From: a virus
DNA: 64,000 nt
Virus record (IMG/VR): IMGVR_UViG_3300044729_001490
Location: 1 to 64,000 of that record
Direction: 5' to 3' (one strand)
Made by a program: the position numbers and the translations under genes. Below, piece by piece: positions 23,501 to 32,113 of this stretch. The first letter of the stretch is position 1. The number at the start of each line of letters is the position of its first letter. The notes under the pieces are model-generated. The model had not been told where the DNA came from and made no database searches. It saw only the letters and a program-made list of their open reading frames with translations.

Positions 23501-26500
23501 ACTGCTGGAGCAGACGAAAGAAATATCACTGAAGCGGTTGGTAATTTCCTTGCTGGTAAAGGCTTGGTGGCAACATCGAAGAAAGCTACCAAAAAGAAAG
23601 CCGCACAGATGGAAAGCTACGATGCAATCTTCACGACGTACAACCAGATGGTGACGGTCAATGGAGAGCTCAAGCCACGGCATACGTTTTTGCAACAGTT
23701 GTCGCCTCGAGCGTTTTTTGTCCTAGATGAAAGCCATAACGCTGGCGGTTCCGCGCAGGATAGCGACCGAGAAAGAGCGGCAAGACCTGACGACATTAAG
23801 ATACCAGTGTCTGAGATGGTTCGGAATCTGATTGAGAATGCTTCTGGTGTTTACTTCTCAAGCGGTACTTATGCCAAACGTCCTAGTGTCATGGACTTGT
23901 ACGCAAAGACAGGCATGACGGCAGCGACTGGACAAGACGGTGACTCGTTGGCTTCTTCTATCGCAGCTGGTGGAGTGCCGTTGCAGCAAATTGTTTCGCA
24001 ACAGCTTGTTGAGTCGGGAGCGTATCTCAGACGAGAGCGTTCGTTTGATGGAGTTGAGTTCAAGCCAGAAGTGTATGACGTCTCTACTGAGGGGGCGGAA
24101 CAGTCTGCGGCTATCTTCAGAGCAATCAATGCGTTCGACAAAATCAAGGGCAAGCTTGTTGAAGAAGAACTGGAGGACGGAGTTACAAGTGCAGGGGGTT
24201 CTATAAAGCCAGACTGGGCGACTGGCGAGGCTGGCATGACCAGCACTAACTTTTCTTCGATATTGTGGAATCTAACGGACCAGATGTTGCTGGCAGTTAA
24301 GTCAGACGTCATTGCCGACGAAGCAATAGCCTCGATAAAAAGGGGCGAATCGCCAGTAATCTATGTTGATGCGACTATGGAGGCGGCATTAAACGCTTAT
24401 ATCGAATCGTCTGGTCTTCAGGTTGGCGAGAAATCAGAGTTTTCGTTTCGTGATCTTTTGCAGAGATACTTGGACAGAAGCAGGGAGGTTTTGGTTCAAA
24501 GAGATGTTGCAGATAAGGATTCATACGAGCAGGTCCGGCTTACGGATGAGCAGTTGGGTAAAATCGGTCTAGCGGCGTTTAATAGGGCACAAGAACTGAT
24601 TGACAACTTCAGTGCAGACTTGCCTGCCTCGCCTATTGATTGGATTCGAAAGCGTATTGAAGACGCTGGATATTCGTTTGGTGAATACACTGGGCGACAG
24701 GTGGTGATGCGTTACGAAACGTCTGATACTGCTACAGTAGAAAAACGACCAGAGGACGAAGTAGGAGCAGCAAACAGAATCAATCTTATTCGCAAGTTCA
24801 ATAACGGCGACTTGGATGTTTTGCTATTTAATCGGTCTGGGTCAACTGGAGTCTCGATGCACGCAAGCGAGAAGGTGAAAAACCAGAAGCCTCGCCACAT
24901 GATTATTGGGCAACCGTCAAGCAATATCGACACATTTATGCAATCGCTAGGCAGAGTCCATAGAACAGGACAGGTAACTTTGCCGAAGTTCACATTGGCA
25001 ATGACTTCTCTTCCGTCTGAGATTCGCCCCTCGAGCGTTTTGGTGAAAAAGCTTGCTAGCTTGAATGCCAATGTTACTGCATCAGACAAAGGAAGTGTTT
25101 CATTCGATGTGCCAGACGTAATGAACGTCATTGGAGACAGAATCGTCGCTGAGTATTTGGCTGAGAATGACGAGCTAAACAGAGCGTTAAACGAAGGTGA
25201 AGAGGAAGGTCTTGTTACTGTAGGAAGGACTGGACAACCAAAAGTTGTTCCTGGGATCGCAAGGAAAGCAAGCGGTCGGCTGGCAATCATGCCAATCAAG
25301 ACACAGCAAGAGTTCTGGGATAGCGTCACGGAGACATTTGCTGACACTATCGCTGAATTAGATCGCATGGGAGCGAATCCGCTTTCAGCTCGAGTAGCCG
25401 ACTTGGACGCGAAGACAGTAGAGTCGTTTCCTGTGTTCGAGGGAGATCCAGATTCGGCGAACGTGTTCGATAGACCAGCGTATATCGAGAAAGTAATTGC
25501 CAAGCGTCCAGGTAAGCCGATGACTCCTGAGGAGATCATGCAGAAAGTCAATTCTTTTTACAAGATAGATTCGTCGGATATGAAAGCTTTAGAAGCAGCG
25601 ATGAATACATGGGAGATGAATCGAAGGGAAGAAGCTATCGCGATACACGCTAAGCGTATTGAAGAAATACGAAACGAAGGATTGGCAAAAGGAACAGATC
25701 CAGAGCGAATTAAAAACAGTATTGATAGAGAGAACCAGCAGAAGCAAAATTTCCTGTATTTGATGCGAGCGTTCATGCCTGGAAGTTCTGTATCGGTTTG
25801 GGAAAGTGGACCTTCTGATGGTTTGGATGTTATTCCAGGGGTAGTTTTGTCTATCGAGAGAAAAGGTAAAGAAGGCAACCCCTTGTCTCTTTCGAAATGG
25901 CGAGCTGAAATAGCGATTGGTTCTCCAGATCGCATTATTAGGATGTCGCTTTCCCAGCTTAGAGTCGCATCGGATCAAAACGACAAGTCAGGTCGAAACA
26001 GCGATTTAGAGGAAGACACTGAAGATAACGTAAAGATTTTTCCGAACCGAGAAATTGTCAGCAAAAGTGTATTAGATGATTTCGTTGAGTCTGAAGTATC
26101 GACTATGGAAACGCGGTATATCGGGACTGGAAACATCCTGGCTGCGTTTAATTTGTTCCGAGAGCAAAAGGGAAGGGTAACGTTCTTTCGCGACTCGGAT
26201 GGAAATCTTCAAAGAGGCGTCTTGCTTCCGCGACGATTCAAAATCGATAAATGGATTAAGGACCAGCCTGTTGGATTTGATAAAGCAGAACAAATACAGC
26301 AATTCCTAGCATCGGGCAATAACTTACAAACACCAGACAGGGCGCTAAGCGTTATGTCTGTTCGTGGTGAGCTTGTTTTGAGAGCGCCGAAGTCGAAAGC
26401 CAGAGGTGGAAAGTACACGCTAAATCAGGTAATCCTGAAAGCGTCGTCGCCACAAGAGTTTGTTTCCATTGGCTCCAGGATGGAGATGGTGGTTGACAAC

Positions 26501-29500
26501 CCTGCAAAGCAAAATACTGTCATCGAGGCAATACTTTCCATTTCTGGATTGCAGGCTACGACGGAAAAGGAACTTGCTAGAAGAATCAAGAGCGAAGGCG
26601 TACCGAAAGACAGCAGCGGCTTGAGTGCAAAAATCAATGAGTTGCCAGATACGGAAACGTTGATGCAAACCGAGCCTGATGACGTCAATGCTTCCATCCG
26701 AACGCAAGCCTTGGACATTGCTTTGGCGGCTGAGGATGCGGGAATCAAGACGTTTGATAGGTTGGTTGCGTATTCGGTCAAGACAGTCGGCGAACGTCGC
26801 ACACGCGAAATTGGAGCGTATCTAAGGCTTGCTGCTGATGTGGCTGGTTTTGCTGGCGTTCGTCAGGTCGGCGATGTTCTTGGAACGGCAAACGTCACCA
26901 GGGAGCAAGCTGTCTCGTTTGCCAAGGCGGCGTTCCCGATGTTGTCGGACGAGCAGACTGAGGCTGGAGTAGCGATATTGGAGCAGCTTGGTTTGCTGAA
27001 CAAGGTTGGTTTGGCACCTGCAGGAACTCCGATTCCAAGTTTGCCTCAAGCTGATGATTCTATTGTTCGCGGTGGAGAGCAGATTAAGTCAGACAGGGTA
27101 AAAGGCTGGACGCAGTTCATTTCTGCCACCAGGGCTATCATTGGGGCGACCAATAAAGCGGACGTATCGACGTTCATTCACGAGTTCTTCCATCCGACTC
27201 GCAAATTCCTTCTGGATCGCAGCATTCCGCAAGACCAGAGATATGGCATTACCGACGAAGATATCAAAGCGTTGGAGGAATATTCTGGAGTTGAAGATGG
27301 CAAGTGGACTCGAGAAGCAGAAGAGAAAGCAGCGAAGGCTTGGGAGCAATACTGGTTCGAAGGTCGTTCTCCATCAAAATCACTCAAAGGTATTTTTGAG
27401 AAGATGGCTCGTTGGATGCGAGATGTGTACAGCGGCATTCAGCAAATCACTGGTGGTCAGTTGCCGCAAGAAGTACGTGCACTGTTTGACAAGTTAGTGC
27501 AGCGAGGCGGAGACGGGCAATTTACTGACACGGTGTCAGTAAATGAGGACCCAGACACAACAAGCATTAAGAACGCCGCAGTAAACGAACTTCGCGCTAA
27601 TCGTGGAGAGCCTGCTTTGGCTGACGTGGCGTCTCAAACGCAACAGCAGTGGCTTGATGCTGCAGATTCAATGCTGCAAGACGACCCAATGATTGGCGAT
27701 AGGTTAGTAAAAGAGCTTAACGCGAATGCTCGCAACTTGAGCAACATTGAAGTTGCTGTAATGCAGATTCATTATCGGCAGTTAAATAATCAACTAGAGA
27801 GAGCTTCAGACCGATTGTTTAAGGCGAAGGACGATAAGGATTCAGTTGCTTCAGCGCAGGCGATGATGGATACGGACATCATCATGAATGCTCTTGCGGA
27901 GATGGAAGAAGCTACCAAGAAAGCTGGTAGAGAGTGGGGACGTGCGGGTGTCGCTCGACAAATCGCTTTGGAAAAAGACTTTTCTTTGGCTGCATTGATG
28001 CGAAAGGCTCGTATTGCCAATGCGGGAAATGCTTTAGACGAGAAGCAGCAAGAAGAAATGCGAGCACTCGCCAAGAGGGTAGCTGAACTTGAAGGGCAGT
28101 TGGCTAAAGCGAACCAAGAAAAGCTTGATGCTGAGCGAGAGAAGAATGTCGATGCGCAGATTGAGGACAGCAAGAGCAAGGCTGTGCCGATTCCAAAAGC
28201 CGTCCGCAGCAAAGCGGTAGACAAGCTGACTGCGTTCAGGAACAAGTTCGCATCTGTTTTCGCTTTAAGTAGCAAGGGCGATACGGAATCGTTGTTTGCA
28301 ACGCAAGACGAGCAGATGGCTGACGAAGCCAAGACGGTCATTCAGGCGTATGTAGACATGGGTATCTTCTCGCTGGGTGAGTTTCTTGCGAACATTCGAA
28401 AGGATTTGGGTTCCGACATTCCTGTTTCTGCCAGGGCGGCGTTTGCGACTGCGTGGAAGGAAATGCATGACAACGGAGATATCCCAACTCCAATGGTTGA
28501 TGTGAACAATGTTCGAGCTCTGTCTAGGCTTGCAAAGCAAATTGAGCGTTCGTTAGTGGAAGCTGGAATTACGAAACGTGACGATGTTGTCCAGGGAGTG
28601 CACGAGTCGCTGCAAGAGTTCATTCCTGAAATTACAGTTCGCGAAACGATGGATGCGATGAGCGGGTACGGTCAGTATTCGCAGTTGTCTGACAACGAAA
28701 CCGACAAGATTCTTCGAGATATAAACGGGCAGTTGCAGCAGTTGGCTAAACTGGACGATATGCGCAACAAGATTGCTCCAGCAAAGACTGGTGTCGAAAG
28801 GCGAGAGCCAAGCGATGAAGAGCGACGTCTGATTGCTCAGGTTAATGAAATGAAACGACGTGGCGGGTTTGTTGTTACGGATCCAGAGTCGCAACTAAAA
28901 ACAGCGATTGCTGCAACCAAAACTGCGTTACGAAACAGAATCAAGGATGTGCAGTTTGAAATAGACCGAAGGGAAAAGATTGTTCGTACTCGCACCGATA
29001 CGAAGGCGGACCCAGAAGTTATAGAGCTTCGCAAGCAGCTAGATGAGCTTATGAAGCAGCATAAGGAGTTATTCCCAAAGCCTGAAGCTACGATGGACCA
29101 GCGAATTGCTGCGACCAGTCGAGTTCTGGACAGGGTGATTGCTGACTTGGAAAAACAATTGCAAACGGGTGAGTTCGCTGGACCGAGGTCAGCAGAGCCA
29201 ATATCGACGCCAGAGCTGGATGCTAAGAGAGCTCGCATTGATGCGTTACGGGACCAGCGAGATTTGCTGCGTGGAGTTAAGAATCGCACTCCAGAGCAAA
29301 TCGACAAAGCGTACAAGGCGAGCTTGATGAAGAAGATTGCTGACTACAAAGACATGGCTTTGCATAGCTACTTCGACCCAAAGCCAAAGAAAGAAGTCAG
29401 GGTTCTTACTCAAGAGCAATTAGCACTGAAGCTTGAGCTGCAGAAAGTGAAGGACGAGTTTTTCCGCCTGGCAGGTTTGTATCGACTGCAGAACATGAGC

Positions 29501-31129
29501 CCTAAGGAAAGAGCTTGGGATTACATCAAGGAAACAGTTCATTTGTCTCGAGCGCTGATGACGTCCTTGGACTTCTCGGCGGTGTTTCGTCAAGGTGGAG
29601 CTGTTGCGTTTGCTCACCCGCGAATGGCGGCTGAGACGAGCAAGGAGATGTACAGCGCGATGCGACGGGAAGCATCGGCATTTGATACAGCGGAAAAAAT
29701 CCGCAATGACGACATGTACCAGTTTGCCATAACGGCTGGTCTGTCTATCACCGAAGAGGAAGGAAAAATTACCAAGCAAGAAGAGGCGTTTATGGGGCGC
29801 TGGGCGAGAACAGGCATTGGAGCGCCAGGCTCGAGTCTGAATGTGTTCAGTCAGAAGTTACTGACTCCAATCGCATCTTCTGCGCGAGGCTACATGACAT
29901 TCCTTAACGGGATCCGCTTCAAGCTGTTCAAGCACATGGTTGCCAATCTAGGCAAAGGCGGTCAAGTGACTGCCGACGAAGCCAAGGTAATCGCCATGTA
30001 CATCAACGCGGCTACAGGTCGGTCGGAGCTTGGTCCGATGATGAAGTGGGCAGAGCAAGCCAACATGCTGTTCTTTGCACCTCGATTCGTCGCATCGCGA
30101 TTCCAGTACCTTGGAATGCCGTTGTGGTTGCTGGGAAGCACAAAGGTGTCTGGGCGAGTCAAGAAGGCGATTGCCATGGAGTACATTCGGCACGCGACTG
30201 GCGTCGGGTCGTTCCTTGCGTTGACGGTGGCTCTTGGAAGCCTGCTTGGGGACGATGATGAAGAAAAGCCAACGGTTAGCCTGGACCCTCGTTCAAGCGA
30301 CTTCTTAAAGATTAAGCTTGGCGAGACTCGAATCGACCCGATGTCTGGCTTGTCGCAGGTTATGGTTTTGATGGGGCGTATTAGATACGGACAGCGAGTA
30401 GACCCAGATGGGGAGGTTGTGGATTTGCGAGGCGAAAAAGCTCCATACGGAGGACTTGGAGTGGCTGGTGTCATTGGGAACTTTATCCGAACAAAGCTTG
30501 CTCCAATCCCTGGTGCAGCATTGGATATAGCAACTTTGGAGAATGTTGTCGGTCAGGATGTGACTCCTTACTCGTCACTTGTGAACTTGTTTATTCCGTT
30601 GTCTCTCCGAGAAATCAGGGATACGGCTGAATCGCGAGGAATCCCGCAAGGCGCAGTAATCTCGCTGCTTTCATTGCATGGCATGGGAGCCAGCACGTAC
30701 GGTCCAGAGTCGAATTACAGGAAGGGCACGATTGAGCAGCGCAAGAAGCAGTTCGATAAAGACCTGAAGAAGATGACGTTCGATTCAAAAGAGCCTGCTT
30801 ACAAAGGGCTTCTGAGCAAAGAGCAGATGACTGAAGTTGCGGAACGTCGCGAAGACCGCAAGCAAGGGTTAGTGTACGCCGCGTCAGCGAACCCGATTCG
30901 AAAAACGTACAAAAACGAGGAGACGTATAGTCAAGCGGTAAAAGAAAGGGACGCTGCCTTGGAAAGCCTTAGAAAGTCAGGCTTTACGCTGGATGATTCT
31001 CGCAAACTGCTAATTAAACACTGGGAATCGTCCTACGGATCCGCGAGAGAGATGCGAGGCGGGGTTCGTGTTTACAAAGAAGCATTAAGTGACCGATTGA
31101 AACAGCTGAGAAAAGTGTATTCGCAATAG
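17588..31129 (+). CDS. Giant polyvalent protein: ART-like, N6-MTase, SNO helicase, HExxH peptidase, LPD38
   Basis: One uninterrupted 4,513-residue frame. Regions in order: hydrophobic Ala/Gly helices about 195-425; Pro-rich linker; ADP-ribosyltransferase-like segment (LYRGDSSSRGG, R889); small beta domain about 1073-1131; adenine methyltransferase with DSSAGNGM (1479-1486) and NPPF (1534-1537); linker 1674-1798; Strawberry-notch-type helicase with Walker A GDQTGVGKGR (1892-1901), DESHN (2047-2051), GVSMHA (2421-2426) and GRVHRTGQ (2455-2462); mixed domains; HEFFH peptidase signature (3198-3202); coiled coils about 3300-3950; LPD38-like C-terminus with FFAPRFVASRFQ (about 4162). Such polyvalent proteins are thought to be packaged and ejected to act on host DNA and defences. 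Two in-linker palindromes and two nested frames are listed separately. Processing is not known. Confidence 0.85.
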   Translation: MGTLTQRIEQAEKDAAKSGDEIEGLGRVDEREKAIIDRHKSELPGGSLMQKISTGLADMEIEDRRQKRAYAEKPPTALAQMTVDPAREMLANLGDRARVLDVYRKLSPEQRQEALKLAPGIAQMGGDDRGGFTGRVGSAVARGIAGVSQPIMELLGGGGSSEEIEFIRKLEGAAAQEFNPALPSDPWYERGPLQAVEMLPWMATTVGGAGLGRAAATGIAGRLATSAAAGSKAAGVVQKAGQVVGSLPTKVPVVGKYIPALTAGKAGELAGITTAAFPSQYAQEVDQLKALGMADDTRLRLLAGGTAAVTGLIEGIVPNPFGGGKVSLTEGATKAARQYLWNAAKNAPAELTEEYLQGVTSGLGEHVAQHIGNAAVDKDGNITPIQKKSIADSFSKGWKQAQEAALPMAFLLGVPAVGGASLTAARAQRLQQTLSKGFVSEDDAKQLGIYGNSRKEREASAKAELEKLQAQVAQESTATNETAASAELPVTLGAKEFTSPSLPEQSVPTDEEQVKSQYAEEIARRRAAKTQPQPTGDTAPPPEQTPPEDVAPFISEEQIRDSVSPVPPTQTEVRDSVSQNEQVPAVDAIGERMKIMNTPVVRSSIFTDKDNIRYEMFESDDGKSGIVRSTDVDSGNVVSIKKYPSINTAKNAFDKVQGSREQSQPTAQPAAPEATVTTSVPPSKAIEPFLTPEWRANRKKEITERPGAPVPNGEKQRALIEKAVEEQINKEIEMLTKYPPGTKLMVGGYEQVQTVMPDGKLLDASGRTYAGNAGTVLKDYEPEQIRVISSLEPKVKQSASMVPEGILEVSDESSAAEIDRRMKEKSRDTVPRGDLKRALNRWKGDPSSMQLLISDIQSGQSPSSQNGVDAASILNEVSSAPMNPVTLYRGDSSSRGGVLELTSDRNVAEGFAKHYGGQVTEFPAGTIQALNIEEATGRSDVEKGWIGLLPDPNAKNKGSVSPGVVSGESQRDQEKQDAPKTKKGGDPNEVEAKDGRQKQANADAETKAEAEGQVGSKKGRAAEETPSSDSSVGKPRPPKGYKPLKEFTPVVTQTQSPNLELRDNRDGIKELGLKAGEAVGYRVYPKRGSVKGGYWQYGTVQYDPTGSHASIKLEDGTVESVGGSRLIRLEKEEASSPESSKSSEKEKADRDEKLRERLKTLDYDNLRKLNKDAIIQVGDEVIGDVGGLALDELNRRMDEDALEAMIEAEFDKQTEPVQPKKKRPVRREKSESVPLPKKATGKKETRIEQAADKARKEADDLWAQWGSVGGDKLTAGLDPELAALAVRIALAEIKAGTLSFASFVERTTAKIPAAMLEKSKPYMEMAWKVAHKRGMTSDPGGKFDAYLKKYGTAENPNRVALGKYFASRLRDGASYARITDARKEAAELIGGSPKDGTQAIKTIDEAIELGVVIVARDIAQNGETDSAIYDELVDLYERQPNLGTRTSTSMLNQAYSTPAPLAFLVNRQAGITQEDTVYDSSAGNGMLLIVGGKRIANELNPDRVEALESQGIETTSNDATEFELDKPITALAINPPFGEVKQEDGSIKQWTVDGVKTDKVDHAITIKSLSEIPDSGKVAIIIGAKGFEQRKSKDDSRRGKAYLNGKAFYDFVYDKYNVTDHYTVDGDLYSRQGASFPVDVIIIEGRGKSSRPKPYNIIGGGIPQVFSSWEDLKNVKLLGNIRPAESGTGRGAVDTRQEGLSEKTTGDARQGPEGVRAGARGVNQQDGRDVQGPGQSEDLGGRNKDANVSGQAESTVGSDQQSSNETRGDKQQSRASNGGNDSRVSGGAKKRDAGIDKLDSEESEVKGDQYQSAYTPSSKSKSVDALIPNNHQTAVQAALDSVEEQYGDIDEFVAKELGVNQKHLQKVFSAEQVDALALAIARHKDGRAFILGDQTGVGKGRVAAGMLIYAKKQGLAPVFFTEKPTLYADIIRDLIDTGFSTDSSPFNPLITNVTAKKSDQIELPDGRVLRQTAGADERNITEAVGNFLAGKGLVATSKKATKKKAAQMESYDAIFTTYNQMVTVNGELKPRHTFLQQLSPRAFFVLDESHNAGGSAQDSDRERAARPDDIKIPVSEMVRNLIENASGVYFSSGTYAKRPSVMDLYAKTGMTAATGQDGDSLASSIAAGGVPLQQIVSQQLVESGAYLRRERSFDGVEFKPEVYDVSTEGAEQSAAIFRAINAFDKIKGKLVEEELEDGVTSAGGSIKPDWATGEAGMTSTNFSSILWNLTDQMLLAVKSDVIADEAIASIKRGESPVIYVDATMEAALNAYIESSGLQVGEKSEFSFRDLLQRYLDRSREVLVQRDVADKDSYEQVRLTDEQLGKIGLAAFNRAQELIDNFSADLPASPIDWIRKRIEDAGYSFGEYTGRQVVMRYETSDTATVEKRPEDEVGAANRINLIRKFNNGDLDVLLFNRSGSTGVSMHASEKVKNQKPRHMIIGQPSSNIDTFMQSLGRVHRTGQVTLPKFTLAMTSLPSEIRPSSVLVKKLASLNANVTASDKGSVSFDVPDVMNVIGDRIVAEYLAENDELNRALNEGEEEGLVTVGRTGQPKVVPGIARKASGRLAIMPIKTQQEFWDSVTETFADTIAELDRMGANPLSARVADLDAKTVESFPVFEGDPDSANVFDRPAYIEKVIAKRPGKPMTPEEIMQKVNSFYKIDSSDMKALEAAMNTWEMNRREEAIAIHAKRIEEIRNEGLAKGTDPERIKNSIDRENQQKQNFLYLMRAFMPGSSVSVWESGPSDGLDVIPGVVLSIERKGKEGNPLSLSKWRAEIAIGSPDRIIRMSLSQLRVASDQNDKSGRNSDLEEDTEDNVKIFPNREIVSKSVLDDFVESEVSTMETRYIGTGNILAAFNLFREQKGRVTFFRDSDGNLQRGVLLPRRFKIDKWIKDQPVGFDKAEQIQQFLASGNNLQTPDRALSVMSVRGELVLRAPKSKARGGKYTLNQVILKASSPQEFVSIGSRMEMVVDNPAKQNTVIEAILSISGLQATTEKELARRIKSEGVPKDSSGLSAKINELPDTETLMQTEPDDVNASIRTQALDIALAAEDAGIKTFDRLVAYSVKTVGERRTREIGAYLRLAADVAGFAGVRQVGDVLGTANVTREQAVSFAKAAFPMLSDEQTEAGVAILEQLGLLNKVGLAPAGTPIPSLPQADDSIVRGGEQIKSDRVKGWTQFISATRAIIGATNKADVSTFIHEFFHPTRKFLLDRSIPQDQRYGITDEDIKALEEYSGVEDGKWTREAEEKAAKAWEQYWFEGRSPSKSLKGIFEKMARWMRDVYSGIQQITGGQLPQEVRALFDKLVQRGGDGQFTDTVSVNEDPDTTSIKNAAVNELRANRGEPALADVASQTQQQWLDAADSMLQDDPMIGDRLVKELNANARNLSNIEVAVMQIHYRQLNNQLERASDRLFKAKDDKDSVASAQAMMDTDIIMNALAEMEEATKKAGREWGRAGVARQIALEKDFSLAALMRKARIANAGNALDEKQQEEMRALAKRVAELEGQLAKANQEKLDAEREKNVDAQIEDSKSKAVPIPKAVRSKAVDKLTAFRNKFASVFALSSKGDTESLFATQDEQMADEAKTVIQAYVDMGIFSLGEFLANIRKDLGSDIPVSARAAFATAWKEMHDNGDIPTPMVDVNNVRALSRLAKQIERSLVEAGITKRDDVVQGVHESLQEFIPEITVRETMDAMSGYGQYSQLSDNETDKILRDINGQLQQLAKLDDMRNKIAPAKTGVERREPSDEERRLIAQVNEMKRRGGFVVTDPESQLKTAIAATKTALRNRIKDVQFEIDRREKIVRTRTDTKADPEVIELRKQLDELMKQHKELFPKPEATMDQRIAATSRVLDRVIADLEKQLQTGEFAGPRSAEPISTPELDAKRARIDALRDQRDLLRGVKNRTPEQIDKAYKASLMKKIADYKDMALHSYFDPKPKKEVRVLTQEQLALKLELQKVKDEFFRLAGLYRLQNMSPKERAWDYIKETVHLSRALMTSLDFSAVFRQGGAVAFAHPRMAAETSKEMYSAMRREASAFDTAEKIRNDDMYQFAITAGLSITEEEGKITKQEEAFMGRWARTGIGAPGSSLNVFSQKLLTPIASSARGYMTFLNGIRFKLFKHMVANLGKGGQVTADEAKVIAMYINAATGRSELGPMMKWAEQANMLFFAPRFVASRFQYLGMPLWLLGSTKVSGRVKKAIAMEYIRHATGVGSFLALTVALGSLLGDDDEEKPTVSLDPRSSDFLKIKLGETRIDPMSGLSQVMVLMGRIRYGQRVDPDGEVVDLRGEKAPYGGLGVAGVIGNFIRTKLAPIPGAALDIATLENVVGQDVTPYSSLVNLFIPLSLREIRDTAESRGIPQGAVISLLSLHGMGASTYGPESNYRKGTIEQRKKQFDKDLKKMTFDSKEPAYKGLLSKEQMTEVAERREDRKQGLVYAASANPIRKTYKNEETYSQAVKERDAALESLRKSGFTLDDSRKLLIKHWESSYGSAREMRGGVRVYKEALSDRLKQLRKVYSQ
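19266..19322. repeat. Dispersed palindrome, copies 2 and 3 (inside giant gene)
   Basis: Two exact GTGACAGCGTGTCAC cores at 19266-19280 and 19308-19322, 42 nt apart. Both are read as RDSVS in the same frame, in the Pro-rich linker. Their in-frame presence shows the element is tolerated in disordered linkers. Confidence 0.85.
20550..20630 (+). CDS. Nested small basic peptide with consensus SD (inside giant gene)
   Basis: An ATG at 20550 is preceded by AGGGAGGTGAT (20535-20545), a near-perfect anti-ribosomal match at ordinary spacing. The frame differs from the giant gene and encodes 26 residues of Lys, Pro, Met and Gly (begins MKSKPKMGGK, ends KPKPKGK) with no acidic residues. It lies in a linker of the host frame rich in Lys/Ala/Glu, so the giant frame is weakly constrained here. 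Function is unknown; a DNA-binding or antimicrobial-like peptide is a guess. It may be fortuitous, since the peptide is short. Confidence 0.35.
   Translation: MKSKPKMGGKSKPMPMPKPKPKPKGK
22608..22982 (+). CDS. Nested overlapping gene candidate in methyltransferase-helicase linker
   Basis: A 124-residue frame that starts 9 nt after GGAGG (22594-22598). The giant gene is read here as a disordered Gly/Gln/Asp/Arg linker, but the second frame gives a compact, charged, helical protein: MSSYWGISDQLKVEL, YLKKLQETLDRDQKEF, INRMDETFRDQG, KTWGDVIKMPMFLDKLNRLW, with no cysteine and few rare residues. Other alternative frames across the giant gene do not look like this. It is either an overprinted gene or a former in-frame segment now shifted. 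No family is recognised. Confidence 0.5.
   Translation: MSSYWGISDQLKVELDEGQLTLDKKDYLKKLQETLDRDQKEFEREPGELINRMDETFRDQGNLKTWGDVIKMPMFLDKLNRLWGATSSRPMKPEEISNNREPVMAETIVGFLEEPRSVMLESTN
27521..27543. repeat. Dispersed palindrome, variant copy 4 (inside giant gene)
   Basis: Perfect 10-nt arms around CGG, with CTGACA in place of GTGACA. It is read as FTDTVSVNE just after the peptidase-containing region, again at a domain border. The arm has changed symmetrically on both sides, which argues for selection on pairing or dyad symmetry. Confidence 0.6.
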
Positions 31130-31142
31130 GTTTATAGCAAAG

Positions 31143-31231
31143 TTAGCCAGGTTATCGAAAACCGATAAGCTAAAAAAATTTCCAAAATATTCCCAGGGTG
31201 CAATTGCATCTTGGGGTGCGACTGCTAGGAT
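31143..31231 (+). promoter_or_regulatory. Hairpin and direct repeats upstream of recombination operon
   Basis: The 141-nt gap between the giant gene and the nuclease gene contains a perfect hairpin TTATCG/CGATAA (31152-31168), extended by TTAGC/GCTAA and followed by an A-tract, then a 12-nt direct repeat GGGTGCAATTGC / GGGTGCGACTGC (31196 and 31214, period 18). TAGGAT at 31226-31231 could be a -10 box, but no good -35 is evident. This looks like an operator-promoter for the following genes; it is an inference. Confidence 0.35.
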
Positions 31232-31270
31232 GCTCCTGGTTGAGAGTGACCTTTAGCTTTGGAGATGACT

Positions 31271-32086
31271 ATGAGTGACGAGGTGAAATTTAGGGCAAGT
31301 GCTGTCGGCAACTTGCTGGTCGGCGGGAACGCCATAACTGACAAACAGCTTGCGAAACTCGAAGAGCTGCAAGCCAGGAAAGACAATCCAGAAGCCAAGC
31401 CTTTGACTGCAAACATGCAGGCAGAACTTGACGAGCTGATTGCCAAGCGAGACGGAGATTTTGAGTTTGGTGCCACCGCGATGTCTTACATCCGCGATGT
31501 GTGGATGCGGAACACGTTTGGGTACGACGAGCCACTCGTTTCTAACGAGATCCTGAAGGGGCTGATGTGTGAGGATGAAGTCATTGGCATTATGACTCGT
31601 CAAATTAATGGTGGGTTTCGTGTCAAGAATGAAGACTCGTTTGAGGATTCGCACTTCACTGGCACACCTGACGTTATTCTCGACGATGCCGTTGAGGACG
31701 CTAAGGCATCTTGGACACTCAGGACATTTATCGAGACGCGACGTCCAGACCCAATGTACTACGCGCAGGGGCAAGTCTATATGGCGATGACTGGTCGTAA
31801 GATGTTTCGCCTGTGCCACGTCCTGGTGGACACCCCTAAGGCATTAGTTGATGAGGAGAAAAAGCGACTGTACTTCCGTTTCAACTGTGACGAGGAAAAC
31901 CCCATTTACCAAGAGCTAATCAAGAAGGTGGATGCGATGCACATCATCGCACACAAGATTCCTGAGAAGGACAGGATTAAGGTATTTGAGTTTCCTATCA
32001 ACCACACTTACCTCGATGAGCTTCGTTTGCGAGTCAAGCAGGCTCGTGTTGTCTACGCGGGCATGTCGCTTGGACTTGAGTTCTAG
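31271..32086 (+). CDS. YqaJ/RecB-type PD-(D/E)XK exonuclease for recombination
   Basis: A 271-residue protein. ATG at 31271 is chosen because GGAG (31261-31264) lies at good spacing; the TTG at 31259 would make a longer form. The core FTGTPDVILDD followed by VEDAKASW gives the GxxD...(D/E)xK pattern of PD-(D/E)XK nucleases, with a conserved YYAQGQVYMAMTGR helix downstream, as in viral YqaJ-like exonucleases. It precedes the ERF annealing gene by 27 bp, the usual pairing of nuclease and single-strand annealing protein for phage recombination. Assignment is strong in class, not in subfamily. Confidence 0.8.
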   Translation: MSDEVKFRASAVGNLLVGGNAITDKQLAKLEELQARKDNPEAKPLTANMQAELDELIAKRDGDFEFGATAMSYIRDVWMRNTFGYDEPLVSNEILKGLMCEDEVIGIMTRQINGGFRVKNEDSFEDSHFTGTPDVILDDAVEDAKASWTLRTFIETRRPDPMYYAQGQVYMAMTGRKMFRLCHVLVDTPKALVDEEKKRLYFRFNCDEENPIYQELIKKVDAMHIIAHKIPEKDRIKVFEFPINHTYLDELRLRVKQARVVYAGMSLGLEF

Positions 32087-32113
32087 TTTTTACTTTTGTT
32101 TTGGAGATTGAGC

